Shown here: positions 42,710-51,485 of the stretch, in pieces
Position numbering within the stretch: position 1 is the stretch's first letter
Layout of the letters: the number at the start of each line of letters is the position of its first letter
NCBI GenBank assembly: GCA_039930465.1
Contig: JBDTTU010000002.1
Coordinates: 1-64,000, forward strand
Reading direction: 5' to 3'
DNA: 64,000 bases
DNA from: LMDS01 sp039930465
GTDB lineage: Bacteria > Pseudomonadota > Gammaproteobacteria > Burkholderiales > Burkholderiaceae_C
Notes under the pieces: generated by a model
The model's database searches: none
Told to the model about the DNA's origin: nothing
The model's input: only the letters and a program-made list of their open reading frames with translations
Position numbers and translations under genes: made by a program

Positions 42710-43777
42710 TCATGACTTGACGGCTTCGCCGTACTGCGTGTCAACCCAGTCGCGGTAGGCGCCGCTCTGCACCCGGGCCACCCAGTCGGCGTGCTCGAGG
42801 TACCAGCGCACGGTCTTGCGGATGCCGGTCTCGAAGGTCTCGGCCGGTTTCCAGCCGAGCTCGCGTTCGATCTTGCGAGCGTCGATCGCATAACGCCGAT
42901 CATGACCGGGGCGGTCGGTCACATAGGTGATCAGCCGCGCGTGGCTGCCGGCCGCATCGGGCCGCATCTCGTCGAGCAGCGCGCAGACCGTCTGCACGAT
43001 CTCGATGTTGGGCTTTTCATTCCAGCCGCCGATGTTGTAGGTCTCGCCCGGCGTGCCACGCGCCAGCACCGCGCGAATCGCCGCGCCGTGGTCTTTCACG
43101 TAGAGCCAGTCGCGAATCTGCTGGCCATCGCCATACACCGGCAGCGCTTTGCCGGCCAGCGCGTTGACGATCATCAACGGGATCAGCTTTTCGGGGAAGT
43201 GGTAAGGGCCGTAGTTGTTCGAGCAGTTGGTGGTCAGCACCGGCAGGCCGTAGGTATGGAACCAGGCGCGCACCAGGTGGTCGCTGGCGGCCTTGCTGGC
43301 CGAATACGGGCTGTTCGGCTCGTAGGTGCGGGTTTCGGTGAAGGCCGGCTCGCCCCTGGCGAGTGAGCCGTACACCTCGTCGGTGGAAACATGGTGAAAG
43401 CGAAACCCGGTCTTTGCTTCGCCTTGCAGGCCCGACCAGTAGGCGCGTGTCGCTTCGAGCAAGGTGAACGTGCCGTCGATGTTCGTCTTCACGAACGCGG
43501 CCGGGCCGTGGATGCTGCGGTCGACATGGCTTTCGGCCGCGAAGTGAATCACCGCGCGCGGTTGGTGCTGGGCAAACAGGCGGTCGAGCAGGGCGCGGTC
43601 GGTGATGTCGCCGTGCACGAACACATGGCGCGGGTCATCGTCGAGTGCGGCCAGGCTCTCGCGGTTGCCGGCGTAGGTGAGGGCGTCGAGGTTGAGCACC
43701 GGCTCACCGACTTGTTCGATCCAGTCGAGGATGAAGTTCGCGCCGATGAAGCCGGCGCCGCCTGTGACAAGGAGCAT
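42710..43777 (-). CDS. rfbB: dTDP-glucose 4,6-dehydratase RfbB
   Basis: Extended SDR of 355 aa converting dTDP-glucose to dTDP-4-keto-6-deoxyglucose. 'LLVTGGAGFIGANF' binds NAD; 'HVDRSIHGP', 'STDEVYG' and the 'YSASKAASDH' Tyr/Lys pair are characteristic. The ATG at 43777 (MLLVTGG) is preferred over an upstream ATG at 43822. It follows galE by 34 bp. Confidence 0.96.
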   Translation of the reverse strand: MLLVTGGAGFIGANFILDWIEQVGEPVLNLDALTYAGNRESLAALDDDPRHVFVHGDITDRALLDRLFAQHQPRAVIHFAAESHVDRSIHGPAAFVKTNIDGTFTLLEATRAYWSGLQGEAKTGFRFHHVSTDEVYGSLARGEPAFTETRTYEPNSPYSASKAASDHLVRAWFHTYGLPVLTTNCSNNYGPYHFPEKLIPLMIVNALAGKALPVYGDGQQIRDWLYVKDHGAAIRAVLARGTPGETYNIGGWNEKPNIEIVQTVCALLDEMRPDAAGSHARLITYVTDRPGHDRRYAIDARKIERELGWKPAETFETGIRKTVRWYLEHADWVARVQSGAYRDWVDTQYGEAVKS

Positions 43778-43811
43778 GACGATGCGAGTGAGGTGACGTG
43801 TTTTCGGCAGG

Positions 43812-44834
43812 TCAGCCCGCAAACCCGTTCGGGTTCAGATTCTGCCAGCGCCAGCTGTCGGCACACATGGTCTGCAGGTCGCGCGTGGCGCGCCAGCCCA
43901 GCAACTGGTTGGCACGCGCCGGGTCAGCGTAGCAGGCGTCGATGTCACCGGCGCGGCGCGGCGCCATCTCGAACGGCACGCTGCGCCCGCTTGCCTGCTC
44001 GAACGCGCGCACCAGTTCGAGCACACTGCTGCCGTGGCCGGTGCCCAGGTTGGCGACGATCGAGCCCTTGCCGCCGAGCAGGTAACGCAGCGCAGCCACA
44101 TGGCCTTCAGCCAAGTCGCTCACGTGAATGAAGTCGCGCACGCCGGTGCCGTCGACGGTGTCGTAGTCGTTGCCGAAGATGTTCAGGTGGGCGCGTTTGC
44201 CCACCGCCACCTGGCTGATGAAGGGCATCACGTTGTTCGGTATGCCGCGCGGGTCTTCGCCGATCAGGCCGCTTTCGTGTGCGCCCACCGGATTGAAGTA
44301 ACGCAGCGTGGCGATGGCCCAGGCCGGGTCGGCCGCTTGCAGGTCGCGCAGCATGGTCTCGCCCATCAGCTTGGTGGCGCCGTAGGGGTTGGTGGCCGAC
44401 AGGGCGGCGTCTTCGCGGATCGGCAGGCTCTCGGGCTTGCCGTAAACGGTGGCGCTCGAGCTGAACACCAGCGCCTTGCAAGCATGCCGCTGCATCGCCT
44501 GGCACACCGTCAACAGCCCGTTCAGGTTGTTGGCGTAATAGGCCAGCGGCCTGGCCGTGCTTTCGCCGACCGCCTTGAAGGCCGCGAAGTGAACCACGGC
44601 ATCGATCGGCTCGCGGGTGAACACCGCGTCGACCGCAGCGGCGTCGCACACGTCGGCCTGAACGAATTCGGGCGTCACGCCGCCGAGCGTCTTCAGCCGC
44701 ACCAGCACTTCGGGCGAGCTGTTGGAGAAGTTGTCGACACCGATCACACGGTAGCCGGCCGCCAGCAGCGCGAGCCAGGTGTGCGAGGCGATGAAGCCGG
44801 TGGCACCGGTCAGCAGGATCAGCGGAGTTTTCAT
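43812..44834 (-). CDS. galE: UDP-glucose 4-epimerase GalE
   Basis: Epimerase of 340 aa interconverting UDP-glucose and UDP-galactose. 'LTGATGFIASHTW' NAD motif, 'GVDNFSNSSPEVL', 'HFAAFKAVGEST', catalytic 'NPYGATKLMGE', and 'DFIHVSDLAEGHVAAL' fit GalE. It heads the minus-strand sugar-nucleotide operon and is divergent from ubiJ across 155 bp. With rfbBDA it points to surface polysaccharide or LPS precursor supply. Confidence 0.96.
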   Translation of the reverse strand: MKTPLILLTGATGFIASHTWLALLAAGYRVIGVDNFSNSSPEVLVRLKTLGGVTPEFVQADVCDAAAVDAVFTREPIDAVVHFAAFKAVGESTARPLAYYANNLNGLLTVCQAMQRHACKALVFSSSATVYGKPESLPIREDAALSATNPYGATKLMGETMLRDLQAADPAWAIATLRYFNPVGAHESGLIGEDPRGIPNNVMPFISQVAVGKRAHLNIFGNDYDTVDGTGVRDFIHVSDLAEGHVAALRYLLGGKGSIVANLGTGHGSSVLELVRAFEQASGRSVPFEMAPRRAGDIDACYADPARANQLLGWRATRDLQTMCADSWRWQNLNPNGFAG

Positions 44835-44977
44835 CGAGGCGATTTTGCTGCCCGGTGGGGCGAGGTGGTTTGGGTGTTGCGACGGCATCGAGTGGCCGGC
44901 GAATTCTCCGTCAAAAGCCGCAGCGCGTCGGCCCGGGTTCCCGTCGAAGCTCAGGGGTTCTCACGGGACGCCATGCC

Positions 44978-44983
44978 TACAAT
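44978..44983 (+). promoter_or_regulatory. Candidate -10 box before ubiJ
   Basis: TACAAT ends 6 bases before the ubiJ ATG at 44990. If used, the transcript would be nearly leaderless; no clear -35 is visible. If it serves a longer leader, translation might instead start at Met14 (45029). Confidence 0.3.
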
Positions 44984-44989
44984 CGGTTC

Positions 44990-45535
44990 ATGTTTCACAC
45001 TCTGCAAACACTGCTCGGCGCGGCCACGATGGAGCGCGTCACGCTGTTCCTCAACCACGTGCTGGCGGCCGAACCGGTCGCGATGCAGCGCCTGCAGGCG
45101 CACGCCGGGCGCAGCGTGCAGATCGAACTGCGCGGCTGGCCGGGGCTGCTGCCGGCCTTGCCGAGCACCGCGTTTCGCGTTTCCGCCGCCGGCTTGCTCG
45201 AATGGAGTGAAGCCGACACGCCGGCGCAACCCGACCTGCGCGTCAGCGTCGACGCATCGAACCCGGCGCTGGCGGCCGTTCAAGCCCTGAACGGCGAGCG
45301 GCCGCGCGTCGAGGTGTCGGGCGATGCCGCTTTCGCCACCGACCTGAACTGGCTCTTCGACAACCTGCGCTGGGACCTGCAGGACGATCTGGCACGTGTG
45401 CTCGGCCCGGTGCCGGCGCGCGAGATCACGCGGCTCGGTGGCGGCATCGCGGCCGGCTTGCGCGAGGCGGTGCGCGCTTTGGGCGGCGTGATCCAGCGCA
45501 GGTCGGGCGCGGCCGCGGAGCCGCCGCGCCGATGA
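44990..45535 (+). CDS. ubiJ: Ubiquinone biosynthesis accessory factor UbiJ (SCP2 domain)
   Basis: About 181 aa. An SCP2-like lipid-binding region occupies about 30-110 ('GRSVQIELRGWPGLLPALPS', in part, 'LRVSVDASNPALAAVQAL'), followed by 'ATDLNWLFDNLRWDLQDDLARVLG', in part, a segment typical of UbiJ. It is thought to present ubiquinone intermediates to the Ubi enzyme complex. Its TGA overlaps the ubiB ATG. In relatives it sits close to ubiE and the Tim44-like gene; here the rfb operon lies between. Confidence 0.9.
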   Translation: MFHTLQTLLGAATMERVTLFLNHVLAAEPVAMQRLQAHAGRSVQIELRGWPGLLPALPSTAFRVSAAGLLEWSEADTPAQPDLRVSVDASNPALAAVQALNGERPRVEVSGDAAFATDLNWLFDNLRWDLQDDLARVLGPVPAREITRLGGGIAAGLREAVRALGGVIQRRSGAAAEPPRR

Positions 45536-47079
45536 GGCACATCGGCCGGCTGATCGTCATCTGCGTCACCGTATTGCGTTACGGCCTGGACGAACTCGCG
45601 CTGTCGAGCTTTCGCCAGCGCTGGGTGAGGGCGCTGGTGCGCGTCATGACGATCGGGCGCCAGCTCGACGCGCCGCGTGGCGAGCGCTTGCGCCTGGGCC
45701 TGGAGCGGCTCGGCCCGATCTTCGTCAAGTTCGGCCAGGTGCTGTCGACCCGCCGAGACCTGTTGCCCGAAGACCTGGCCGATGAGCTTGCGAAGCTGCA
45801 AGACCGCGTGCCGCCGTTCCCGGCCGCGCAGGCCCGGGCGCTGATCGAAAAGGCGCTCGGCCGGCCGATCGAAGCCGTGTTCGAGCAGTTCGAGGCCGAA
45901 CCGGTGGCGAGCGCATCGATCGCGCAAGTGCACTTCGCGGTGCTCAAGGGCGGCCGCGAGGTGGCTGTGAAAGTGCTGCGCCCTGGCATGCTGGCGGCCA
46001 TCGACGACGACCTGTCTTTGCTGCGCACGCTCGCGGTCTGGATCGAGCGCCTGTCGGCCGACGGCAAACGGCTGAAGCCGCGCGAAGTGGTGGCCGAGTT
46101 CGACAACTACCTGCACGACGAACTCGACCTGGTGCGCGAGGCCGCCAACGCCGCGCAACTGCGCCGCAACATGCAGGGCATCGACCTGATCATGGTGCCC
46201 GAGATGGTGTGGGATCTGTGCACCCAGAGCGTGATCGTGATGGAGCGCATGAAGGGCGTGCCGATCAGCCAGGCCGAACGCCTGCGCGAAGCCGGCGTCG
46301 ACATTCCGAAGCTGGCGCGCGACGGCGTCACGATCTTCTTCACCCAGGTGTTTCGCGACGGCTTCTTTCATGCCGACATGCACCCCGGCAACATCCAGGT
46401 GAGCATCGCGCCCGAATCCTTCGGGCGTTACATCGCACTCGACTTCGGCATCGTGGGCACGCTCACCGAGGTCGACAAGGAATACCTGGCGCAGAACTTC
46501 ATCGCCTTCTTCCAGCGCGACTACAAACGGGTGGCAGAGCTGCACCTCGAAAGCGGCTGGGTGCCGGCCGGCACGCGCGTCGACGAACTCGAAGGCGCGA
46601 TCCGTGCCGTCTGCGAGCCGCATTTCGACCGGCCGCTGAAAGACATCTCGCTCGGCCAGGTGCTGTTGCGCCTGTTCCAGACCTCGCGGCGCTTCAACGT
46701 CGAGATTCAGCCGCAGTTGGTGCTGCTGCAAAAGACGCTGCTCAACGTGGAAGGGCTGGGCCGCCAGCTCGACCCCGAGCTCGATCTGTGGAACACCGCC
46801 AAGCCGTTTCTCGAACGCTGGATGCACCAGCAAGTCGGCTGGGAAGGGCTGGTCGAGCGGCTCAAGACCGAAGCGCCGCGTTACGTGCAACTGTTGCCCG
46901 ACCTGCCGCGCCTGATCCACCGGGCCTTGCAACCGGGCACGGCCGTCGAACAACGCCTGCTCGAAACGCTGCTGACCGAGCAGCGCCGCACCCAGCGCTG
47001 GCTGCTGATCGCCGTGAGCTTGATGAGTGGCGTGCTGATCGGTTTGGTGGCCGCGTACTTTGCGCTCCGGCTGCGTTAG
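45532..47079 (+). CDS. ubiB: Ubiquinone biosynthesis regulatory kinase-like protein UbiB
   Basis: ABC1/ADCK atypical kinase-like protein of 515 aa. The family KxGQ motif appears in 'IFVKFGQVLSTRRDLLP'. 'EPVASASIAQVHFAVLKGGREVAVKV' (in part) gives the Ala-rich loop and Lys; 'FHADMHPGN' is the catalytic loop and 'YIALDFGIVG' the DFG-like motif. A C-terminal transmembrane helix (about 490-512) anchors it to the inner membrane. Required for ubiquinone assembly. Coupled to ubiJ (ATGA). Confidence 0.96.
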   Translation: MRHIGRLIVICVTVLRYGLDELALSSFRQRWVRALVRVMTIGRQLDAPRGERLRLGLERLGPIFVKFGQVLSTRRDLLPEDLADELAKLQDRVPPFPAAQARALIEKALGRPIEAVFEQFEAEPVASASIAQVHFAVLKGGREVAVKVLRPGMLAAIDDDLSLLRTLAVWIERLSADGKRLKPREVVAEFDNYLHDELDLVREAANAAQLRRNMQGIDLIMVPEMVWDLCTQSVIVMERMKGVPISQAERLREAGVDIPKLARDGVTIFFTQVFRDGFFHADMHPGNIQVSIAPESFGRYIALDFGIVGTLTEVDKEYLAQNFIAFFQRDYKRVAELHLESGWVPAGTRVDELEGAIRAVCEPHFDRPLKDISLGQVLLRLFQTSRRFNVEIQPQLVLLQKTLLNVEGLGRQLDPELDLWNTAKPFLERWMHQQVGWEGLVERLKTEAPRYVQLLPDLPRLIHRALQPGTAVEQRLLETLLTEQRRTQRWLLIAVSLMSGVLIGLVAAYFALRLR

Positions 47080-47112
47080 CCACCGGGCGCCGGGCGGGCC
47101 CCGCCTCAATCG

Positions 47113-47118
47113 TATAAT
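47113..47118 (+). promoter_or_regulatory. Consensus -10 box before fmdB
   Basis: A perfect TATAAT, rare in this GC-rich sequence, stands 34 bases before the fmdB ATG in the 73-bp gap after ubiB. The -35 region is GC-rich and unrecognisable, so recognition may rest mainly on the -10. Confidence 0.5.
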
Positions 47119-47152
47119 TCGCGGTTTTCCTTTTCGAATCAAGGGCTTGGCC

Positions 47153-47524
47153 ATGCCGATCTACGCCTATCGTTGCAGCGAGTGCGGGCACGCGAAAGAC
47201 GTGCTGCAGAAAATGTCGGACCCGGTGCTCACCGAGTGCCCGTCATGCGGGGCGAAAGCCTTCACCAAACAGGTCACGGCCGCAGGCTTTCAGCTCAAGG
47301 GTTCGGGCTGGTACGTGACTGATTTCAAAGGCGGCGACAAGGCACCCGCCAAATCGGCCGACGACGGATCGAAGGTTGATGGGAACACGGGCACGGCCGA
47401 CAAGACCGACGCTGCCGCTGCACCTGCTGCCAAGGCCGAAACGACGGCGGCCCCCGCCGCGCCGGCTGCTGCTGCGCCCTCGGCGGCCCCTGCGCCCCCG
47501 GCACCCGCCACCGGCAGCAAGTGA
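47153..47524 (+). CDS. FmdB-type zinc-ribbon protein with Ala/Pro-rich tail
   Basis: Protein of 123 aa. Residues 1-60 form the FmdB regulatory-protein zinc ribbon: 'MPIYAYRCSECGHAKDVLQK' then 'LTECPSCGAKAFTKQVTA' supply two CxxC pairs. Residues 65-123 are low-complexity, Ala/Pro/Lys-rich, probably disordered. Similar proteins lie directly before DUF502 and aspS in many proteobacteria; function is uncertain. The ATG at 47153 starts the domain exactly. Confidence 0.93.
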   Translation: MPIYAYRCSECGHAKDVLQKMSDPVLTECPSCGAKAFTKQVTAAGFQLKGSGWYVTDFKGGDKAPAKSADDGSKVDGNTGTADKTDAAAAPAAKAETTAAPAAPAAAAPSAAPAPPAPATGSK

Positions 47525-47554
47525 TCTGAACCGCTCCGCACTCCAGGAATCGCG

Positions 47555-48214
47555 TTGAAAAAGTACCTCATCGCCGGCTTGCTCGTCTGGCTGCCGCTGG
47601 CCATCACCATCTGGGTGCTGCAGGCGGCACTCGGCCTGCTCGACGGCGTGTTCAGCTGGTTCCTCAACGCTGGCAAGGCGGTGTTGCCGGCCGGTGCCGA
47701 GCCGCTGATCGACATGCTGCTGCGCGTGCCCGGCCTGGGCGTGATCGTGATGCTGCTCGGGCTGCTGCTGACCGGTGTGTTCGCTACCAACATCCTCGGC
47801 CAATGGTCATTGCGCCAGGGCAGCCGCGTGCTCAGCAAGATCCCGATCGTCAAGTCGATCTACAGCTCGGTCAAGCAGGTCTCGGACACGCTGTTCTCGA
47901 GCAGCGGCAACGCGTTCCGCGAAGCGGTGCTGGTGCAGTACCCGCGCCAAGGCAGCTGGACCATCGCTTTCGTCACCGGTCGGCCGGGCGGCGAGGCCGC
48001 TGTGCACCTTCCGGGCGACTTCCTCAGCGTGTACGTGCCGACCACGCCCAACCCGACGTCCGGTTTTTTTCTGATGGTGCCGCGCGCCGACGTGATCGTG
48101 CTGAAGATGAGCGTCGACGAAGCGCTGAAGTACGTGATCTCGATGGGCGTGGTCGCGCCGCCAATGCCTTTTGTCGTGCCGACCGCCGACGTCGCCCTGC
48201 CAGCGCGAAATTGA
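47555..48214 (+). CDS. DUF502 family inner-membrane protein
   Basis: Protein of 219 aa, starting with TTG at 47555 (MKKYLIAGLLVWLPLAITIWV), preceded by AGGAA. Two N-terminal membrane helices (about 4-26 and 63-84) are followed by the conserved DUF502 core ('IPIVKSIYSSVKQVSDTL', 'VLVQYPRQGSWTIAFVTG', 'PTTPNPTSGFFLMVP'). Function unknown; neighbours fmdB and aspS are its usual companions. Confidence 0.93.
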   Translation: MKKYLIAGLLVWLPLAITIWVLQAALGLLDGVFSWFLNAGKAVLPAGAEPLIDMLLRVPGLGVIVMLLGLLLTGVFATNILGQWSLRQGSRVLSKIPIVKSIYSSVKQVSDTLFSSSGNAFREAVLVQYPRQGSWTIAFVTGRPGGEAAVHLPGDFLSVYVPTTPNPTSGFFLMVPRADVIVLKMSVDEALKYVISMGVVAPPMPFVVPTADVALPARN

Positions 48215-48349
48215 CCGGGCTGCGCGGCCCGGCACCCGCTCAGCCCGAAGGTCTGCATCGCAGGCCAGCAGAGCCCCGTCATCGAACCGTGGAGCACCAG
48301 CGCTCCGCTTTTGCCAAACAAGTCTGCCCCGGGGCAGTGGAGTGATTTC

Positions 48350-50143
48350 ATGAGAACAACGTATTGCGGCCTCGTGAGCGAAACGCTGATGGGCCAGACC
48401 GTGACGCTGATGGGCTGGGCCCACCGCCGCCGCGACCATGGCGGCGTGATCTTCATCGACCTGCGCGACCGCGAAGGCATCGTGCAGGTGGTGTGCGACC
48501 CCGACCGCGCCGAGATGTTCAAGGCCGCCGAAGACGTGCGCAACGAGTATTGCCTGAAGGTCACCGGCAAGGTGCGCGCGCGCCCCGAGGGCACCGTCAA
48601 CAACAACATCACCAGCGGCAAGATCGAGGTGCTGTGCCTCGAGATCGAGGTGCTGAACCCGAGCATCACGCCGCCGTTCCAGATGGACGACGAGAACCTG
48701 TCGGAAACCACGCGCCTCACCCACCGCGTGCTCGACCTGCGCCGCCCGACCATGCAGCGCAACATGATGCTGCGCTACCGGGTGTCGATGGAAGTGCGCA
48801 AGTTTCTCGACGCGAACGGCTTCATCGACATCGAAACCCCGATGCTCACGAAGAGCACGCCCGAAGGCGCGCGCGACTACCTGGTGCCGAGCCGCGTGCA
48901 CGAAGGCATGTTCTTCGCGCTGCCGCAGTCGCCCCAGTTGTTCAAGCAGTTGCTGATGGTGGCCGGCTTCGATCGCTACTACCAGATCACCAAGTGTTTC
49001 CGCGACGAAGACCTGCGTGCCGACCGCCAGCCCGAGTTCACGCAGATCGACATCGAGACCTCGTTCCTCACCGAGGAAGAGATTCGCACGATGTTCGAAG
49101 GCATGATCCGCAGCACCTTCCACCACGCCATCGGCGTGGAGCTGCCTGCCTTCCCGGTGATGACCTGGGAAGAAGCAATGCGCCGCTTCGGTTCCGACAA
49201 GCCCGACCTGCGCGTGAAGCTCGAATTCACCGAGCTGACCGACGTCATGACCGACGTCGACTTCAAGGTCTTCTCGGCCCCGGCGCAGATGAAAGACGGC
49301 CGCGTCGTGGCGCTGCGCATTCCCGGCGGCGGCGAAATGAGCCGCGGCGAGATCGACGGCTACACCGAGTTCGTGAAGATCTACGGCGCCAAGGGCCTGG
49401 CCTGGATCAAGGTCAACGACGTGGCCAAGGGCCGCGAAGGCCTGCAGTCGCCGGTCGTAAAGAACCTGCACGACAAGGCGCTGGCACAGATCGTGAGCCG
49501 CAGCGGCGCGCAGAACGGCGACCTGCTGTTCTTCGGCGCCGACAAGGCCAAGGTCGTCAACGACGCGATCGGCGCGCTGCGCGTGAAGGTCGGCCACAGC
49601 GAATTCGGCAAGGCTCGTAAGCTGGCGCAAGGCGCGTGGGAGCCGCTGTGGGTGGTCGACTTCCCGATGTTCGAGTATGACGATGGCGCGCAGCGCTGGA
49701 GCGCGGTGCACCACCCGTTCACGAGCCCGAAAGACGGCCACGAAGACTGGCTCGAGACCGACCCCGGGCGCTGCATCTCGAAGGCCTATGACGTGGTGCT
49801 CAACGGCATCGAACTCGGCGGCGGCTCGGTGCGTATCCACCGCGAAGAAGTGCAGAGCAAGGTGTTCCGTGCACTCAAGATCGACGCCGAAGAAGCGCAA
49901 CTCAAGTTCGGCTTCCTGCTCGACGCGCTGCAATACGGCGCGCCGCCGCACGGCGGCATCGCGATCGGCCTTGACCGGTTCGTGATGCTGATGACGGGCG
50001 CCGAGTCGCTGCGCGACGTGATCGCGTTCCCGAAGACGCAGCGTGCGCAAGACCTGCTGACGAGCGCACCGAGCGCGGTCGACGAGAAGCAGTTGCGGGA
50101 GCTGCATATTCGGTTGCGGAATGTGCAGGCGGCGGCAGGCTGA
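48350..50143 (+). CDS. aspS: Aspartyl-tRNA synthetase
   Basis: Class II synthetase of 597 aa, bacterial type with the inserted GAD domain. The N-terminal OB fold ('GWAHRRRDHGGVIFIDLRDREG', in part) binds the anticodon; the class II motifs are seen in 'FLDANGFIDIETPML' (motif 1), 'YQITKCFRDEDLRADRQPEFTQ' (in part, motif 2) and 'HGGIAIGLDRFVMLM' (motif 3). The ATG at 48350 follows a GTGGAG site and matches the family start; a TTG at 48311 would add 13 residues. A strong terminator follows. Confidence 0.97.
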   Translation: MRTTYCGLVSETLMGQTVTLMGWAHRRRDHGGVIFIDLRDREGIVQVVCDPDRAEMFKAAEDVRNEYCLKVTGKVRARPEGTVNNNITSGKIEVLCLEIEVLNPSITPPFQMDDENLSETTRLTHRVLDLRRPTMQRNMMLRYRVSMEVRKFLDANGFIDIETPMLTKSTPEGARDYLVPSRVHEGMFFALPQSPQLFKQLLMVAGFDRYYQITKCFRDEDLRADRQPEFTQIDIETSFLTEEEIRTMFEGMIRSTFHHAIGVELPAFPVMTWEEAMRRFGSDKPDLRVKLEFTELTDVMTDVDFKVFSAPAQMKDGRVVALRIPGGGEMSRGEIDGYTEFVKIYGAKGLAWIKVNDVAKGREGLQSPVVKNLHDKALAQIVSRSGAQNGDLLFFGADKAKVVNDAIGALRVKVGHSEFGKARKLAQGAWEPLWVVDFPMFEYDDGAQRWSAVHHPFTSPKDGHEDWLETDPGRCISKAYDVVLNGIELGGGSVRIHREEVQSKVFRALKIDAEEAQLKFGFLLDALQYGAPPHGGIAIGLDRFVMLMTGAESLRDVIAFPKTQRAQDLLTSAPSAVDEKQLRELHIRLRNVQAAAG

Positions 50144-50172
50144 AGCGCTTTCGACGGGGCTGATGCAGAATC

Positions 50173-50202
50173 AAAGGGCGCGGTTTTCGCGCCCTTTTTT
50201 TT
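50173..50202 (+). terminator. Rho-independent terminator after aspS
   Basis: GGGCGCG (50176-50182) pairs perfectly with CGCGCCC (50188-50194) across a GTTTT loop, flanked by AAA and followed by eight T residues (50195-50202). It sits 30 bp after the aspS stop and is the best intrinsic terminator in the window. The downstream nudB start lies only 18 bp beyond, so nudB probably depends on its own promoter or on readthrough. Confidence 0.88.
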
Positions 50203-50219
50203 GGCCTCGCCCCTCGCCC

Positions 50220-50681
50220 GTGAGCAAGCCTCCCAAGATCCCCGAGTCCGTGCTCGTCGTCATCCACACCGCCGAACTTGAGGTGCTGCTGATCGAGCGC
50301 GCCGACAAGCCCGGCTATTGGCAAAGCGTGACCGGCTCGAAAGACCGCATCGACGAACCCTGCATGGAGACGGCAGTGCGCGAGGTCGCGGAAGAAACCG
50401 GCATCGTCGTCGGTTCCGTCGAGGTGCCGGCCGGTAAGCTGCGTGACTGGCAGATGCACAAGGTCTACGAGATCTACCCGGTCTGGCGGCATCGCTATGC
50501 CAGCGGCGTCACACACAACACCGAGCACGTGTTCAGCCTGCAGGTGCCACGCAGCGTGCCGGTGACGCTCGCGCCGCGCGAGCACCTTCAATACCGCTGG
50601 CTTGGCTGGCAGGCTGCCGCCGAGGCGTGTTTTTCGCCGAGCAACGCGGCAGCCATTCGGCACTTGCCTGAAATGAATTGA
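50220..50681 (+). CDS. nudB: Dihydroneopterin triphosphate diphosphatase (Nudix)
   Basis: Nudix hydrolase of 153 aa removing pyrophosphate from dihydroneopterin triphosphate in folate synthesis. The Nudix box spans 'GSKDRIDEPCMETAVREV' and 'AEETGI'. The length and 'PESVLVVIHTAELEVLLIERAD' (in part) match NudB. GTG at 50220 is chosen because upstream codons overlap the terminator hairpin. It follows aspS in many beta- and gamma-proteobacteria. The end overlaps or abuts the phosphatase gene. Confidence 0.93.
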   Translation: MSKPPKIPESVLVVIHTAELEVLLIERADKPGYWQSVTGSKDRIDEPCMETAVREVAEETGIVVGSVEVPAGKLRDWQMHKVYEIYPVWRHRYASGVTHNTEHVFSLQVPRSVPVTLAPREHLQYRWLGWQAAAEACFSPSNAAAIRHLPEMN

Positions 50682-50686
50682 CCCGC

Positions 50687-51484
50687 ATGCGAAGCACCCA
50701 CGCCCATTCGAGCTTGCAACACCCGAGCGATGTGCTGCGTGTGGCCACCTACAACATCCACAAGGGCGTGCGTGGTGTCGGGCCGCGCAAACGGCTCGAG
50801 ATCCACAACCTTGCGCTCGGCATCGAGGCGCTCGACACCGACCTCGTGTTCCTGCAGGAAGTGCGCTCGCTGAACCGCGCCGAGGCCAAGTTTTTCCCCG
50901 ACACGCACATCGGTTGGCCGCGCATGCCGCAGGCCGACTACCTGGCGCCCGAAGGTTACGACGTGGCCTACCGCACCAACGCCACCACGCGCCATGGCGA
51001 ACACGGCAACGCGCTGCTCTCGCGCTGGCCGCTCGGCGACATCGGGCACCACGACGTCTCTGATCACCGCTTCGAACAGCGCGGCCTGCTGCATGTGCCG
51101 GTGCACTGGAACGGCGTGCTGGTGCACGCCATCGTTGCCCACTTCGGGTTGATGCATGCCGGCCGCGTGCGCCAGGTCGAGCGGCTGGCACGTTTCATCG
51201 AGGCCGAAGTGCCGGCCGACGAGCTGCTGATCGTGGCCGGTGACTTCAACGACTGGGGCCAGAAGCTCGACCAGCTGATGCACGCCTTCAAGCTGCAGCG
51301 CGCCCGTGTCGATGGCGACCCGCCAGCGCGCTTCAACACCTTTCCCTCGCGTCTGCCCGTGTTTTCGATGGACCGCATCTACATGCGCGGGCTGCGCTGC
51401 CTGTCGACCTCGGTGCCGCGCGGTGCGGCCTGGGCGCGCATGTCAGACCACCTGCCGCTGGTGGCTGAACTGGCGCTCGAATGA
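50687..51484 (+). CDS. Endonuclease/exonuclease/phosphatase family protein (YbhP-like)
   Basis: About 265 aa with EEP-fold motifs: 'RVATYNIHKGV', 'FLQEVRS' (metal Glu), 'GNALLSRWPL', 'IVAHFGL', 'VAGDFNDW', 'DRIYMRG' and C-terminal 'SDHLPLVAEL' (catalytic His). The ATG at 50687 is favoured; a TTG at 50678 overlapping the nudB stop is possible. E. coli has the same pair, ybhP beside clsB. Substrate unknown; a phospholipid-related role is suggested only by the neighbour. Confidence 0.92.
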   Translation: MRSTHAHSSLQHPSDVLRVATYNIHKGVRGVGPRKRLEIHNLALGIEALDTDLVFLQEVRSLNRAEAKFFPDTHIGWPRMPQADYLAPEGYDVAYRTNATTRHGEHGNALLSRWPLGDIGHHDVSDHRFEQRGLLHVPVHWNGVLVHAIVAHFGLMHAGRVRQVERLARFIEAEVPADELLIVAGDFNDWGQKLDQLMHAFKLQRARVDGDPPARFNTFPSRLPVFSMDRIYMRGLRCLSTSVPRGAAWARMSDHLPLVAELALE

Positions 51485-51485
51485 A

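Noticed and set aside
47807..50107. 766-codon minus-strand open frame opposite aspS
   Set aside because: Antisense of a highly conserved gene; composition is artefactual.
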